From the NCBI GenBank assembly GCA_964497495.1, contig CAZCCZ010000051.1, positions 1 through 20,075 of the forward strand: a stretch of DNA of 20,075 nt, in the 5' to 3' direction. The notes under the pieces were generated by a model. It had not been told where the DNA came from. It saw only the letters and a list, made by a program, of their open reading frames with translations, and did not search any database. Positions 13,193-20,075 of this stretch are shown here, piece after piece. Each line of letters opens with the position of its first letter. Position 1 is the stretch's first letter. Both the position numbers and the translations under genes were made by a program. The stretch comes from CAXXOK01 sp964497495. Its GTDB lineage: Bacteria; Bacillota; Clostridia; Christensenellales; Aristaeellaceae.

Positions 13193-13220
13193 GGTCGCAA
13201 CGCCTCCTTCGGCTCCGGTT

Positions 13221-14318
13221 TCATTCGTCTTCGGGATAACGGCGGCCCGAAAGGACCAGCCGATTCGCCCGCGTTTTATGATACGCTTCGAAATAGCGAT
13301 TTTCAAGAGGAATCCATTCGTTTCGGAAACGGGAAAGCGACGCCGCGCCGTCCCGGGCCTCAATGCGGCTCTCCTGTTCCCCGGGCGGCAGGGTCAGCAG
13401 CGCCCTGACGGCGTCCAGCGCTTCGTAGGCCGAATCGAACGCTGGATGCAGCGCGTAGCTCCCTTCGATCAGCGCGACCGGCCGGGGCGTTACGGCGACG
13501 GCCCGCGTTTCGCCGGTGTGGCAGTCGAACGCTCCGTAGGCGAACGGTTCGCCGGTCAGCAACCCTTCCAGCACCTCCCGCTGAAAACGCTCGTAATGCA
13601 CGTTGCCGCCGGGCGTTTTCAACCGTTTCGGCGTGCGCAGGGCGAAGGGCAGGAAAAAATCGTCCATATGAAACACGTTGGCGTCGTACAACGGGGCGAG
13701 AAGCGAGGCCAGCGTGGTCTTGCCGGACGCGCAGTTGCCGTCCAGCGCCAGCACGGCGCGGCCCGTATCCGCAAGGCGCTTTTCCAGCGCGTCGAGCAGC
13801 GGCAGCGCCTCGCCGTAACGCCGGAACACCACACGGTACGCGGGCCGATAGGCGGCGCGGTACGTTTCGCTGTGGCCCGGCAGCCCCCCCTCGGCTTCTC
13901 GGCGTTTCACGGCGGTTTCCAGCGCCTCCACCGTAAACGGAATACCCGGCGAGGGGGCGTTCCGCCGGGCGGCCAAAGACCGCAACAGCGCCAGGTTATC
14001 CGCGTACCGCTCCGGCGAAACCTGGAAGCGTTCGGCCGTCACGCACATCATGCGCGCGATGCGCAGGGGCGGCAACGCCCGGACCAACGGGCTGCGCAGG
14101 TTCAAGCGGCACAGGCCTGCGCCCAGGGGCTCGAAGGCGGGTTCCGTATCGTCCGAAGGCGTCCGCTCCATTTCCAGGCGGATGTTTTCGGCGCAAACGG
14201 CCGCCTCCGGCAGCAGATGCCCGCAGCCGAAGGCGTTCTGGTAAATGAATTTGATCGCGTCCTCGGGGGCGGACTGCGGGTGAGCCGCAAGGCTGGATAA
14301 CAGAAATTCCGCGTTCAT
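13221..14318 (-). CDS. Uridine-kinase-like P-loop kinase with N-terminal clostridial domain
   Basis: The 365-residue protein has two parts. Residues 1-170 form a domain of unknown function seen in Clostridia, with IKFIYQNAFGCGHLL (22-36), RLNLRSPL and HSETYRAAYRPAYRVV (149-164). Residues 185-365 are a P-loop kinase: Walker A GNCASGKT (194-201), HMDDFFLP (217-224) with the DD pair expected for substrate or Mg binding, GGNVHYERF (237-245), EGSYALHP (285-292), and a C-terminal arginine-rich lid FRNEWIPLENRYFEAY. This part resembles uridine kinase and related small-molecule kinases; the real substrate is not evident. Start ATG 14318 has CGGAG 6 nt upstream. The frame stays open to 15056 over the ECF gene, which is not coding. 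Confidence 0.85.
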   Translation of the reverse strand: MNAEFLLSSLAAHPQSAPEDAIKFIYQNAFGCGHLLPEAAVCAENIRLEMERTPSDDTEPAFEPLGAGLCRLNLRSPLVRALPPLRIARMMCVTAERFQVSPERYADNLALLRSLAARRNAPSPGIPFTVEALETAVKRREAEGGLPGHSETYRAAYRPAYRVVFRRYGEALPLLDALEKRLADTGRAVLALDGNCASGKTTLASLLAPLYDANVFHMDDFFLPFALRTPKRLKTPGGNVHYERFQREVLEGLLTGEPFAYGAFDCHTGETRAVAVTPRPVALIEGSYALHPAFDSAYEALDAVRALLTLPPGEQESRIEARDGAASLSRFRNEWIPLENRYFEAYHKTRANRLVLSGRRYPEDE

Positions 14319-14357
14319 GGCACGCTCCGGTCGCAGGTGGTCGGGTGGGGAAACAGC

Positions 14358-14424
14358 GGCGCCGCGCCCGTGGAGGCGTTCGCCGCGGGCGCGGCGCCTG
14401 GCGAATGCCGCCGAAAACGGCGGC
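14358..14424. other. Two strong GC hairpins between ECF and kinase genes
   Basis: GGCGCCGCGCCCG (14358-14370) pairs perfectly with CGGGCGCGGCGCC (14386-14398), 13 bp. Beside it GCCGCCG-AAAA-CGGCGGC (14407-14424) makes a 7-bp stem. On the minus strand the T-run after them is weak (GCTGTTTCCCC). They may attenuate transcription between the two genes or protect mRNA ends. Confidence 0.45.
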
Positions 14425-14449
14425 GGATGACGACGGAAAACAGAGAAGG

Positions 14450-15007
14450 TTACTTTTTCGCACCGATGGGAATCAGCTTCGCGCGCTCCAACGCCAGCAC
14501 GATCAGCGGCACCAGCACCAGTTGCGCCAGGATCCCCGGCCATGCGTTGACGAACGCCCCGGCGACGAAAACGGCGGCGGTGAAGGCTTTGGACAGGAAC
14601 ATCGAATACAGCGCCAGGCTGACCAGGCCCCATACCGCGCGGCCCAGCAGCATCGCGCCGATCAACGCAAGCAACACCTTCACAGCGCTGCCGACGCCCG
14701 CTTTGGAAAGACGTTCGTACAGCAAACCGGAAAACGCGCCGTACGCGGCCAGCTCGAACGTCATGGCAACGGCGGTGGGCATCAGCGGCGGCATGCCGAA
14801 AAGCAGCGTGCGCATCAGCGGGGCGACGAAGCCAACCGCAAGACCCCACGGCCACCCGCAGACGAACCCGCACAGCAGCACCGGCAGGTGCATGGGAAGC
14901 AGCGCCGAGCCGAGTTGCGGAAGCTGGCCGGTCAGAAAGGGCAGCACAAGGGCGAGCGCAAGGAACACCGCGCTGAGGGAAAGCCTGTAAACGTCGTTTT
15001 TTCGCAT
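14450..15007 (-). CDS. ECF transporter S component (vitamin uptake)
   Basis: The 185-residue membrane protein is the substrate-binding subunit of an energy-coupling factor transporter, which takes up a vitamin or similar trace compound with a shared ATPase/EcfT module encoded elsewhere. It has about six hydrophobic segments. The motif LPMHLPVLLCGFVCGWPWG (about 38-56), then FVAPLMRTLLFGMPPLMPTA and FELAAYG are typical of S components. Substrate cannot be read from sequence. ATG 15007 is preferred over ATG 15019, since GAGAGG directly abuts the latter and lies 12 nt before the former. It is first in the operon leading to the kinase, DUF3842, mrp and C_GCAxxG_C_C genes. I see no known riboswitch in its leader of about 90 nt. 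Confidence 0.88.
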   Translation of the reverse strand: MRKNDVYRLSLSAVFLALALVLPFLTGQLPQLGSALLPMHLPVLLCGFVCGWPWGLAVGFVAPLMRTLLFGMPPLMPTAVAMTFELAAYGAFSGLLYERLSKAGVGSAVKVLLALIGAMLLGRAVWGLVSLALYSMFLSKAFTAAVFVAGAFVNAWPGILAQLVLVPLIVLALERAKLIPIGAKK

Positions 15008-15103
15008 TGCAAACAGCATCCTCTCGTATGTACATGGCGGCCTTGTCCCCCTTCACGGAGGAGCGATGCCTTCATGACATCCGAGCAAAGCGCTTGTGCG
15101 GAT

Positions 15104-15132
15104 ATCATAGCATATCAGCGTGATTTCGTAAA
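15104..15132 (-). promoter_or_regulatory. Promoter of the ECF-kinase-mrp operon
   Basis: On the minus strand, -35 TTTACG (15132-15127) and -10 TATGAT (15109-15104) are 17 nt apart. It faces away from the rluD-type gene promoter at 15176, giving a divergent pair. Confidence 0.6.
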
Positions 15133-15144
15133 GCCTGCGGATAT

Positions 15145-15161
15145 TAATACCAACAGTATTA
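15145..15161. promoter_or_regulatory. Inverted repeat between divergent promoters
   Basis: TAATAC and GTATTA are perfect 6-bp arms around CAACA. It sits 13 bp from the -35 of the minus promoter and 15 bp from the -35 of the plus promoter, a good place for a shared operator. No matching regulator is recognised in the window. Confidence 0.35.
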
Positions 15162-15175
15162 TTTCAGACTTTGCG

Positions 15176-15204
15176 TTGATTTCAAAAAACGGGCATGATA
15201 TAAT
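15176..15204 (+). promoter_or_regulatory. Promoter of the pseudouridine synthase gene
   Basis: TTGATT (15176-15181) and a perfect TATAAT (15199-15204) are 17 nt apart. The leader to ATG 15231 is about 20 nt and ends in ACGGAGG. Confidence 0.75.
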
Positions 15205-15230
15205 GAAAAAAACAGATACGGAGGCGCTTT

Positions 15231-16103
15231 ATGCAGGAAATGAGCCTGATCGTATCGCCCGGGGACGACGGCTTACCCATCCGGCGTCTGGCTCTGGAGC
15301 GCCTGCACATGTCCTACGGACAATTCAAACGGGCCAAGTTCGACGGCGCCCTGTTGCTGGACGGCGTGCATGTGCACGCCGACAAACGCGCGCACGCGGG
15401 GCAGGAACTGGTGATCCGTCTGCCCCAGCGGGAAGGCGGCACCTGCGTACCCTACGCGTTGCCGCTGAACGTCACCTACGAGGACGACGACCTGCTGGTG
15501 ATCGACAAGCCCGCGCCCCTGCCCGCCGTGGCCTCCCTCAAACGCGACGTCATGACGCTGGAAAACGCCGTGTACAGCTACTTTGGCTGCCCGCAGGGCT
15601 TCTTGTACCGCCCCGTGAACCGGCTGGACAAGGGAACCAGCGGCCTGATGGTGGTGGCCAAGCATTCCCACGCCCAGCAGTTCTTGCAGGCGGAACTGCA
15701 TACCGACAACTTTATCCGGGAATATCTGGCGGTTTGCGACGGCCTGCCCCCCGAGGAAGAAGGGGTGATCGACCTGCCCATCACCAAGGAGGAAGGCGCG
15801 ACCATCCGGCGCGTCGTCGGCAGGCAGGGTAAACCCGCGCGAACCTATTACCGCCTGCTGGAGACGGGCGCCGGGCGCAGCCTGCTGCACCTCCGGCTGG
15901 ATACGGGGCGCACGCACCAGATTCGCGTGCATCTGGCGGCCGTCGGTTGCCCCGTGACGGGGGACTTTCTATACGGCCGCGAGCATATGGCGCTGCCGAA
16001 CCGCTTCGCGCTGCACAGCTGTTACCTGCGCTTGCAAACCCTGCGAAACGGGCTGATCGAACGGGAGAGCCCGCTTCCTGAAATGTTGAGAATGCTGTTA
16101 TAG
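15231..16103 (+). CDS. RluD-family RNA pseudouridine synthase
   Basis: The enzyme isomerises uridine to pseudouridine in RNA, in the RluA/RluD family mostly 23S rRNA or tRNA; the exact target cannot be read. The 290-residue protein has an N-terminal S4-like RNA-binding domain (about 15-62, with YGQFKRAKFDGALLLDG). The catalytic core has LLVIDKPAPLPA (88-99) and NRLDKGTSGLMVVAK (130-144). D133 is the catalytic Asp; most members have HRLD where this has NRLD. RTHQIRVHLAAVGCPVTGD follows, then the typical LHSCYLRL near the end. ATG 15231 has GGAGG 6 nt upstream; ATG 15240 is possible. A terminator follows 50 bp after the stop, so it is a single-gene unit. Confidence 0.94.
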   Translation: MQEMSLIVSPGDDGLPIRRLALERLHMSYGQFKRAKFDGALLLDGVHVHADKRAHAGQELVIRLPQREGGTCVPYALPLNVTYEDDDLLVIDKPAPLPAVASLKRDVMTLENAVYSYFGCPQGFLYRPVNRLDKGTSGLMVVAKHSHAQQFLQAELHTDNFIREYLAVCDGLPPEEEGVIDLPITKEEGATIRRVVGRQGKPARTYYRLLETGAGRSLLHLRLDTGRTHQIRVHLAAVGCPVTGDFLYGREHMALPNRFALHSCYLRLQTLRNGLIERESPLPEMLRMLL

Positions 16104-16152
16104 CGGGAAAGGGTGCTTCGTCGCTTCTTTTACTCCGGACGCGTCGCATCGG

Positions 16153-16180
16153 GCCCCTTTCTTTTGAAAGGGGCTTCTTT
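16153..16180 (+). terminator. Rho-independent terminator after the pseudouridine synthase
   Basis: GCCCCTTTC (16153-16161) pairs with GAAAGGGGC (16166-16174) over 9 bp around TTTT, followed by TTCTTT. Confidence 0.85.
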
Positions 16181-16228
16181 GATGTTTCGGGACCCTTCGC
16201 GTACCCCCTGAGTATGTAGATAAGGTAT

Positions 16229-16375
16229 GCGCCTGCGGGCGCGGCAGGGGCATTCCGCTCGCCCCGCGTCCCTCGGGCGGCGTTTAAACAAGTACGCTTA
16301 TCGGTTTATTCAGGGAGTGCGCCCTGTGGGGCACACGCTTCCCTTGGGTGCTTTCGGTCACACCCGAGGGCGTGA
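16229..16375 (+). repeat. Distant copy of the double-hairpin repeat with extra hairpins
   Basis: Hairpin 1 is GCGCC-TGCG-GGCGC (16229-16242), with the same TGCG loop as the array near 1400. Hairpin 2 is GGGGC, 9-nt loop ATTCCGCTC, GCCCC (16247-16265). The tail CCTCGGGCGGCG follows, as in the array copies. Further stems lie downstream: GTGC-GCCC/GGGGCAC (16317-16334, one bulge) and CCCTTGGGTG/CACCCGAGGG (16341-16350 with 16361-16370, one wobble pair). It sits between two terminators, outside any gene. The stretch 16376-16470 shows nothing else. Confidence 0.65.
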
Positions 16376-16470
16376 ATCTCCGGTGAAAGGAAAATTTAAA
16401 TCTTCTAGAGGCAGGTTGAATTCATCATATTCTGGGTGGGAGCGACCAGCTATTCGGTGAAAAAGCCTGA

Positions 16471-16514
16471 AAACGAAAAACGCGCCTGACTCCGTTTCGC
16501 AAACGAAGTCAGGC
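16471..16514 (-). terminator. Rho-independent terminator of the ABC transporter operon
   Basis: GCCTGACTCCGTTT (16484-16497) pairs with AAACGAAGTCAGGC (16501-16514) over 14 bp with one mismatch and a 3-nt loop. On the minus strand it is followed by GCGTTTTTCGTTTT. It lies 62 bp after the last permease stop. Confidence 0.88.
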
Positions 16515-16576
16515 GGCGTTATCTTACGTTATACCGCTGCGGACCCGAAGATACCATCGGCCCAAGCGCGCTTAGG

Positions 16577-17548
16577 TTACCGATCCTCGCGGAAGTACGG
16601 CAGCCCGAGGCTTTCCGGCGGCTGGTTTTCATGTTTCCGGCGGATGGAAACCACAATGAGCACCAGAATCGTAACGACGTACGGAAGCATTTTAAACAGT
16701 TCCTGCGAGGAACGGGTGAGGCCGCCGATGTAGAAGTACAGCCAGAAAAGGACACCGAACAGGTAGGAGCCCCAAATGGCCTGTTTGGGTTTCCAGCGCG
16801 CGAAGATGACCAACGCCACGGACAGCCAGCCCAACCGCTCGATACCGGCATCGATGGCCCACGTGCCCTTGATGTAGTCCATCACGTAGTACAGGCCGCC
16901 CAGACCGGTAATCGCCGCGCCGATGCAGGTGGCCAGATATTTGTATTTGGTCACGCTTATGCCCGCGGCGTCCGCCGTAGCCGGGTTTTCACCTACGGCG
17001 CGCAGGTTGAGCCCCTTGCGCGTTTTGTTTAAAAACCAGCTGACCACAAACGCCAGGATCAGCGCCAGATACACCATGAACCCGAGCGAGGAAAGCACGC
17101 CGACATTATTGAAAAACGGAAGCGTGGCGCGGAAGGCGCCGCTTGTGGAAGCGACGGAGATCTGGCCGACGCCGCCGGCCAGCTTGTTCATCGCGCCGCC
17201 GAAGAAGTTGGCGACGCCCGAACCGAAGATGGTCAGCGTAAGGCCGGTCACGTTCTGATTGGCGCGCAGCGTGATGGTGAGAAAGCTGTAGATGAATCCG
17301 CCCAGCACCGACGCCGCCAGCGCGCAGAGCAGCGAGATGAGCAGGCCCAGCAAGGGGCTGGGGGTTTCCACGCTCATTTCGTAGAGAAACGAGCCCGCAA
17401 GCCCGGCGATGCCCCCCAGATACATGATGCCCGGAACGCCCAGGTTCAGGTTGCCGGATTTTTCCGTAAGGATTTCACCGACCGCGCCAAACAGGATCAC
17501 CGTACCAAAAACCATCGCGGCCTGCAACAAGGAAAGAATGCGTTCCAT
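16577..17548 (-). CDS. ABC transporter permease, BMP-type nucleoside/sugar family
   Basis: The 323-residue integral membrane protein belongs to the BPD_transp_2 family. It has many hydrophobic helices. Conserved stretches include LTEKSGNLNLGVPGIMYLGG (28-47), RANQNVTGLTLTIFGSG (94-110) and RKGLNLRAVGENPATADAAG, the cytoplasmic coupling loop that touches the ATPase. It pairs with the preceding permease as the second half of the channel, like YufQ/NupC of Gram-positive nucleoside importers. Start ATG 17548 is one nucleotide after the stop of the upstream permease. The substrate could be nucleosides or related purines; it is not decided by sequence. Confidence 0.92.
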   Translation of the reverse strand: MERILSLLQAAMVFGTVILFGAVGEILTEKSGNLNLGVPGIMYLGGIAGLAGSFLYEMSVETPSPLLGLLISLLCALAASVLGGFIYSFLTITLRANQNVTGLTLTIFGSGVANFFGGAMNKLAGGVGQISVASTSGAFRATLPFFNNVGVLSSLGFMVYLALILAFVVSWFLNKTRKGLNLRAVGENPATADAAGISVTKYKYLATCIGAAITGLGGLYYVMDYIKGTWAIDAGIERLGWLSVALVIFARWKPKQAIWGSYLFGVLFWLYFYIGGLTRSSQELFKMLPYVVTILVLIVVSIRRKHENQPPESLGLPYFREDR

Positions 17549-17549
17549 A

Positions 17550-18647
17550 TCATTCGTCCCCCTTTCCGCTGCGGAAGATCAACCGATAGCGCGTGAAAAA
17601 CTCGCTGCCGAGGATGAAGAACAGAATGATGCCCGTAATCATCTCCGAGGCGAAATCGTTCAGGTTGTACTGGGAGGCGATCTGAATGGCGCCTTTTTCC
17701 AAAAACACCAGCAGCCCGGCCACCAGGATCATCACGAACGTGTTGAACTTGGCAAGCCATGCCACAATGATGGCCGTGAACCCGCTGCCCCCCGCCGTGC
17801 TGGTGGAGATGGTGTGGGACGAACCCGAAACCGCGATGAAACCCGCCATGCCGCAGATGGCGCCCGAGAGCATCATCGTGCGGATGATAACGCGGTTGAC
17901 GTTGATACCGATGTAGCGCGCGGTTTTATCGGATTCGCCTACCACGGCGATTTCATAACCGTGTTTGGAGTAGCGCAGATAGATGAACATGGCCACCGTC
18001 ATCACCGCGACGATGAGGATGTTTAGCAGGTATTTCTGCCCCAGTACCTCCGGAAACCATCCGGCCTGCGTTTGCTGGTTGATTACGCCCACGGTGTTGG
18101 AGCCGTAGGGGTTTTCCCACAGCGCCACAAAGAAGGAGGTGAGCTGAATGGCGATGTAGTTCATCATCAGCGTAAACAGCGTTTCATTGGTGCCGTAGTG
18201 CGCCTTGAACACGGCCGGGATACCGCTCCAAATGGCGCCCGCCACGGCGCTGACCGTAAAAGCGATTAAAAGCAGCGCCCACGTCGGCAGGGTAGTGCCG
18301 CCGTAGATCATCACGGCGGCGGTTACCGTGCCGCCGACGAGAATCTGGCCCTCGGCGCCGATGTTCCAAAAGCGCATCTTGAACGCGGGCGCCAGGCCGA
18401 TGCCGATGCAAAGCAGCATCACCATATCGCGCAGGAACACCCAGGTGCGCCGGCTCGAGCCGAAGTTGCCTTCAAACATTGCGGTATAAACCTTGATCGG
18501 GTTCAGATGCACGATCGAGTAGATCACAATCGCGCATACGGCCAGCGCCAGCACCAGCCCGACCAGCCAAATCAGCAGGCTTCGCCACAGCGGAATCGAA
18601 TCCCGTTTGGCAATGCGCACAAGGGGCACGTTATGAGATTGCTTCAT
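17550..18647 (-). CDS. ABC transporter permease, BMP-type nucleoside/sugar family
   Basis: The 365-residue membrane protein is the larger permease of the pair (YufP/NupB type). A cytoplasmic N-terminus precedes the first helix (SLLIWLVGLVLALAVCAIVI). Signature stretches are FKMRFWNIGAEGQILVGG, in the usual position for this family, TNETLFTLMMNYIA, and the coupling loop SKHGYEIAVVGESDKTARYIG. It ends in a charged tail. ATG 18647 lies inside the end of the ATPase gene (17-bp overlap), a sign of coupled translation, and its stop is 1 nt before the next permease. Confidence 0.93.
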   Translation of the reverse strand: MKQSHNVPLVRIAKRDSIPLWRSLLIWLVGLVLALAVCAIVIYSIVHLNPIKVYTAMFEGNFGSSRRTWVFLRDMVMLLCIGIGLAPAFKMRFWNIGAEGQILVGGTVTAAVMIYGGTTLPTWALLLIAFTVSAVAGAIWSGIPAVFKAHYGTNETLFTLMMNYIAIQLTSFFVALWENPYGSNTVGVINQQTQAGWFPEVLGQKYLLNILIVAVMTVAMFIYLRYSKHGYEIAVVGESDKTARYIGINVNRVIIRTMMLSGAICGMAGFIAVSGSSHTISTSTAGGSGFTAIIVAWLAKFNTFVMILVAGLLVFLEKGAIQIASQYNLNDFASEMITGIILFFILGSEFFTRYRLIFRSGKGDE

Positions 18648-20075
18648 GCGTCTGTTCCTCTCCGTGTTTTGTCATCAACAGCCCGATTTCGTTTTTATCG
18701 GCGCCTATGCCCGGCACGATGCCGCTGACCCTGCCGTCGCACAGCACTAAAATCCGGTCGCACAGCTCCAGCAGCACGTCCAGATCCTCGCCCACGAATA
18801 TGACGGCTACGCCGTTTTCCTTCTGCCGGTTGATCAGGTCGTAGATGGTATAAGAGGAGTTGATGTCCAGCCCGCGTACGGCGTAAGCCGTCATCAGCAC
18901 GGTTGGCGAGGAGGAAATTTCGCGCCCGACCAGTACCTTTTGTACGTTGCCGCCGGAAAGCCTGCGCACCGGAATAGTAAGGCCCGGCGTGGTCACGTCC
19001 AGTTCCTGGACCACGTGGCGCGCCAGGTTGCGCGGTGTTTTCCGGTCGGTGAACACGGATTTTCCGTTTCGAAAAGAGCGCAGCATCATGTTGTTGGTCA
19101 AATCCATGTTACCCACGAGCCCCATGCCGAGCCTGTCCTCCGGAACGAACGACAGCTTGACGCCCATGTCGAATATCTCCCGGGGGTTCATGCCGACCAG
19201 GTCAACCTCTTTCCCGTTTTCCCGGTCGATATAGCGGATGCTGCCCTGCTCCATGGGTTGCAGGCCCGCGATGGACTCCAGCAGTTCCTTTTGCCCGCAG
19301 CCGGAAATGCCGGCGATACCCAGCACTTCGCCGGAGTATGCCGTAAAGGACACGTCCGTAAGCCGGGCGATCCCGTCCTTGTCCCGGACGGTCAGGTTGT
19401 TGACGACGATGCGGGGTTCCGGGTCCCTGGGTTCCGGGCGCGAGATGTTCAGAGATACGGTATGCCCGACCATCATATTGGTCATTTCCGCCGCGTTGGT
19501 GTCCCTGGTGGCCAACTCCCCGGCGTTTTCACCGCGGCGAAGCACCACCACGCGATCCGAAATCGCCTCCACCTCATGCAGCTTATGCGTGATAATCACG
19601 ATCGCCTTGCCGGCCTGACGCAGGTTGCGCAGAACATGAAACAACTTTTCGGTTTCCTGCGGGGTCAGCACGGCCGTGGGTTCGTCCAATATCAGGATTT
19701 CGGCGCCCCGGTAGAGCACCTTGATAATCTCGACCGTCTGTTTCTGAGAAACGGACATATCGTAGACTTTCTGTTTGGGGTCGATGTCAAAGCCGTATTG
19801 ATTGCTGATGCTTTGAATCTCTTCGCCGATGGCTTTCAAATCGAGCTTTCCCCTGCCGGGCATGCCCAGGATGATGTTTTCCGTCGCGGTCAGCACATCC
19901 ACGAGCTTGAAATGCTGGTGGACCATGCCGATGCCGAGATCGTACACATCCTTGGGGCTGCGGATGGACACCTCCCGCCCGTTGACGGTGATGTGCCCGG
20001 CGTCGGGATAATAGATGCCGGAGAGGATGTTCATCAGCGTTGTTTTGCCGCTGCCGTTCTCCCCGAGCAGCGCAA
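18631..20075 (-). CDS. ABC transporter ATP-binding protein, two-domain, N-terminus cut
   Basis: This is the energising subunit of the nucleoside/sugar importer, with two fused ATPase domains as in RbsA and YufO. The gene runs off the right edge; its Walker A, GENGSGKTTLM, lies close to that edge (about 20033-20065), so only a short N-terminus is missing. The first domain has MVHQHFKL as Q-loop, SVSQKQTVEI as signature and LILDEPTAVLTPQE as Walker B. The second domain has the degenerate GISGCGQKELLESI in place of Walker A, an intact LSGGNVQKVLVGREI signature, and LMTAYAVRGLDI where Walker B and the catalytic Glu would be, so it probably does not hydrolyse ATP. A BMP-type lipoprotein gene is expected upstream, outside the window. 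Confidence 0.94.
   Translation of the reverse strand, partial: ALLGENGSGKTTLMNILSGIYYPDAGHITVNGREVSIRSPKDVYDLGIGMVHQHFKLVDVLTATENIILGMPGRGKLDLKAIGEEIQSISNQYGFDIDPKQKVYDMSVSQKQTVEIIKVLYRGAEILILDEPTAVLTPQETEKLFHVLRNLRQAGKAIVIITHKLHEVEAISDRVVVLRRGENAGELATRDTNAAEMTNMMVGHTVSLNISRPEPRDPEPRIVVNNLTVRDKDGIARLTDVSFTAYSGEVLGIAGISGCGQKELLESIAGLQPMEQGSIRYIDRENGKEVDLVGMNPREIFDMGVKLSFVPEDRLGMGLVGNMDLTNNMMLRSFRNGKSVFTDRKTPRNLARHVVQELDVTTPGLTIPVRRLSGGNVQKVLVGREISSSPTVLMTAYAVRGLDINSSYTIYDLINRQKENGVAVIFVGEDLDVLLELCDRILVLCDGRVSGIVPGIGADKNEIGLLMTKHGEEQTHEAIS

Noticed and set aside
12344..14300. Long plus-strand frames (12344-13408 and 12852-14300) opposite mrp, DUF3842 and kinase genes
   Set aside because: Each is antisense to a recognised gene and shows no family motif.
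14319..15056. N-terminal extension of the kinase frame up to 15056
   Set aside because: This part overlaps the ECF S component in another frame, is rich in Arg and Ala with no domain, and the kinase has a good start at ATG 14318.
15008..15100. Riboswitch in the leader of the ECF gene
   Set aside because: ECF genes often follow riboswitches, but I found no TPP, FMN, cobalamin, preQ1, THF or ZTP hallmark; the leader is only about 90 nt.
14345..15832. A 495-residue plus-strand frame across the ECF gene and the pseudouridine synthase
   Set aside because: Its first part is antisense to the ECF gene and its end lies out of frame within the pseudouridine synthase; the promoters at 15104-15204 contradict it.

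Overview
The window looks like a scaffold from a GC-rich anaerobic Firmicute of class Clostridia, most likely a metagenome-assembled genome. The pointers are a DUF4364 protein, a DUF3842 protein, a C_GCAxxG_C_C protein, a histidine-less HPr-like protein, a clostridial-type thymidine kinase, an ECF S component and a BMP-type nucleoside ABC transporter. The order Christensenellales is a guess only. A run of exactly 100 N (1497-1596) marks a scaffold join. No rRNA, tRNA, transposase, integrase, CRISPR array or phage gene was recognised.

Layout. (1) 1-1180, minus strand: the alpha ribosomal operon rpsM-rpsK-rpsD (rpsD runs off the left edge), with its own promoter and a leader of about 230 nt. 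The usual upstream neighbours infA and rpmJ are absent. (2) 1200-2160: gene-free, dense in hairpins, with a 142-bp tandem repeat interrupted in phase by the N gap. (3) 2165-3693, minus: dnaA with terminator and promoter but no dnaN. (4) 3526-4060: candidate replication origin with DnaA-box-like sites and an AT-rich stretch. (5) 4063-4551, plus: a gene I do not recognise. (6) 4659-5234, minus: an exported protein with two peptidoglycan-binding repeats. (7) 5443-8378, plus: recD2 and comFC, overlapping by 4 bp. (8) 8676-11354, plus: separately controlled small units, namely the HPr-like protein, the DUF4364 regulator, tdk and an SH3/peptidoglycan-binding protein. (9) 11436-15132, minus: a probable five-gene operon ECF S component - two-domain kinase - DUF3842 - mrp - C_GCAxxG_C_C. 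(10) 15176-16180, plus: an RluD-family pseudouridine synthase, divergent from (9). (11) 16229-16375: a second locus of the double-hairpin repeat. (12) 16471-20075, minus: ATPase and two permeases of a BMP-type nucleoside/sugar ABC transporter, cut by the right edge.

Most of the window is housekeeping. The signals that ordinary annotation does not explain are a family of paired hairpins (five clear copies and a diverged one) whose stems change in sequence while pairing is largely kept, and the origin region. There dnaA stands without dnaN, the encoded DnaA has two changed residues in its DNA-recognition motif, and the nearby boxes also depart from consensus. No complete new defence or mobile system was found.
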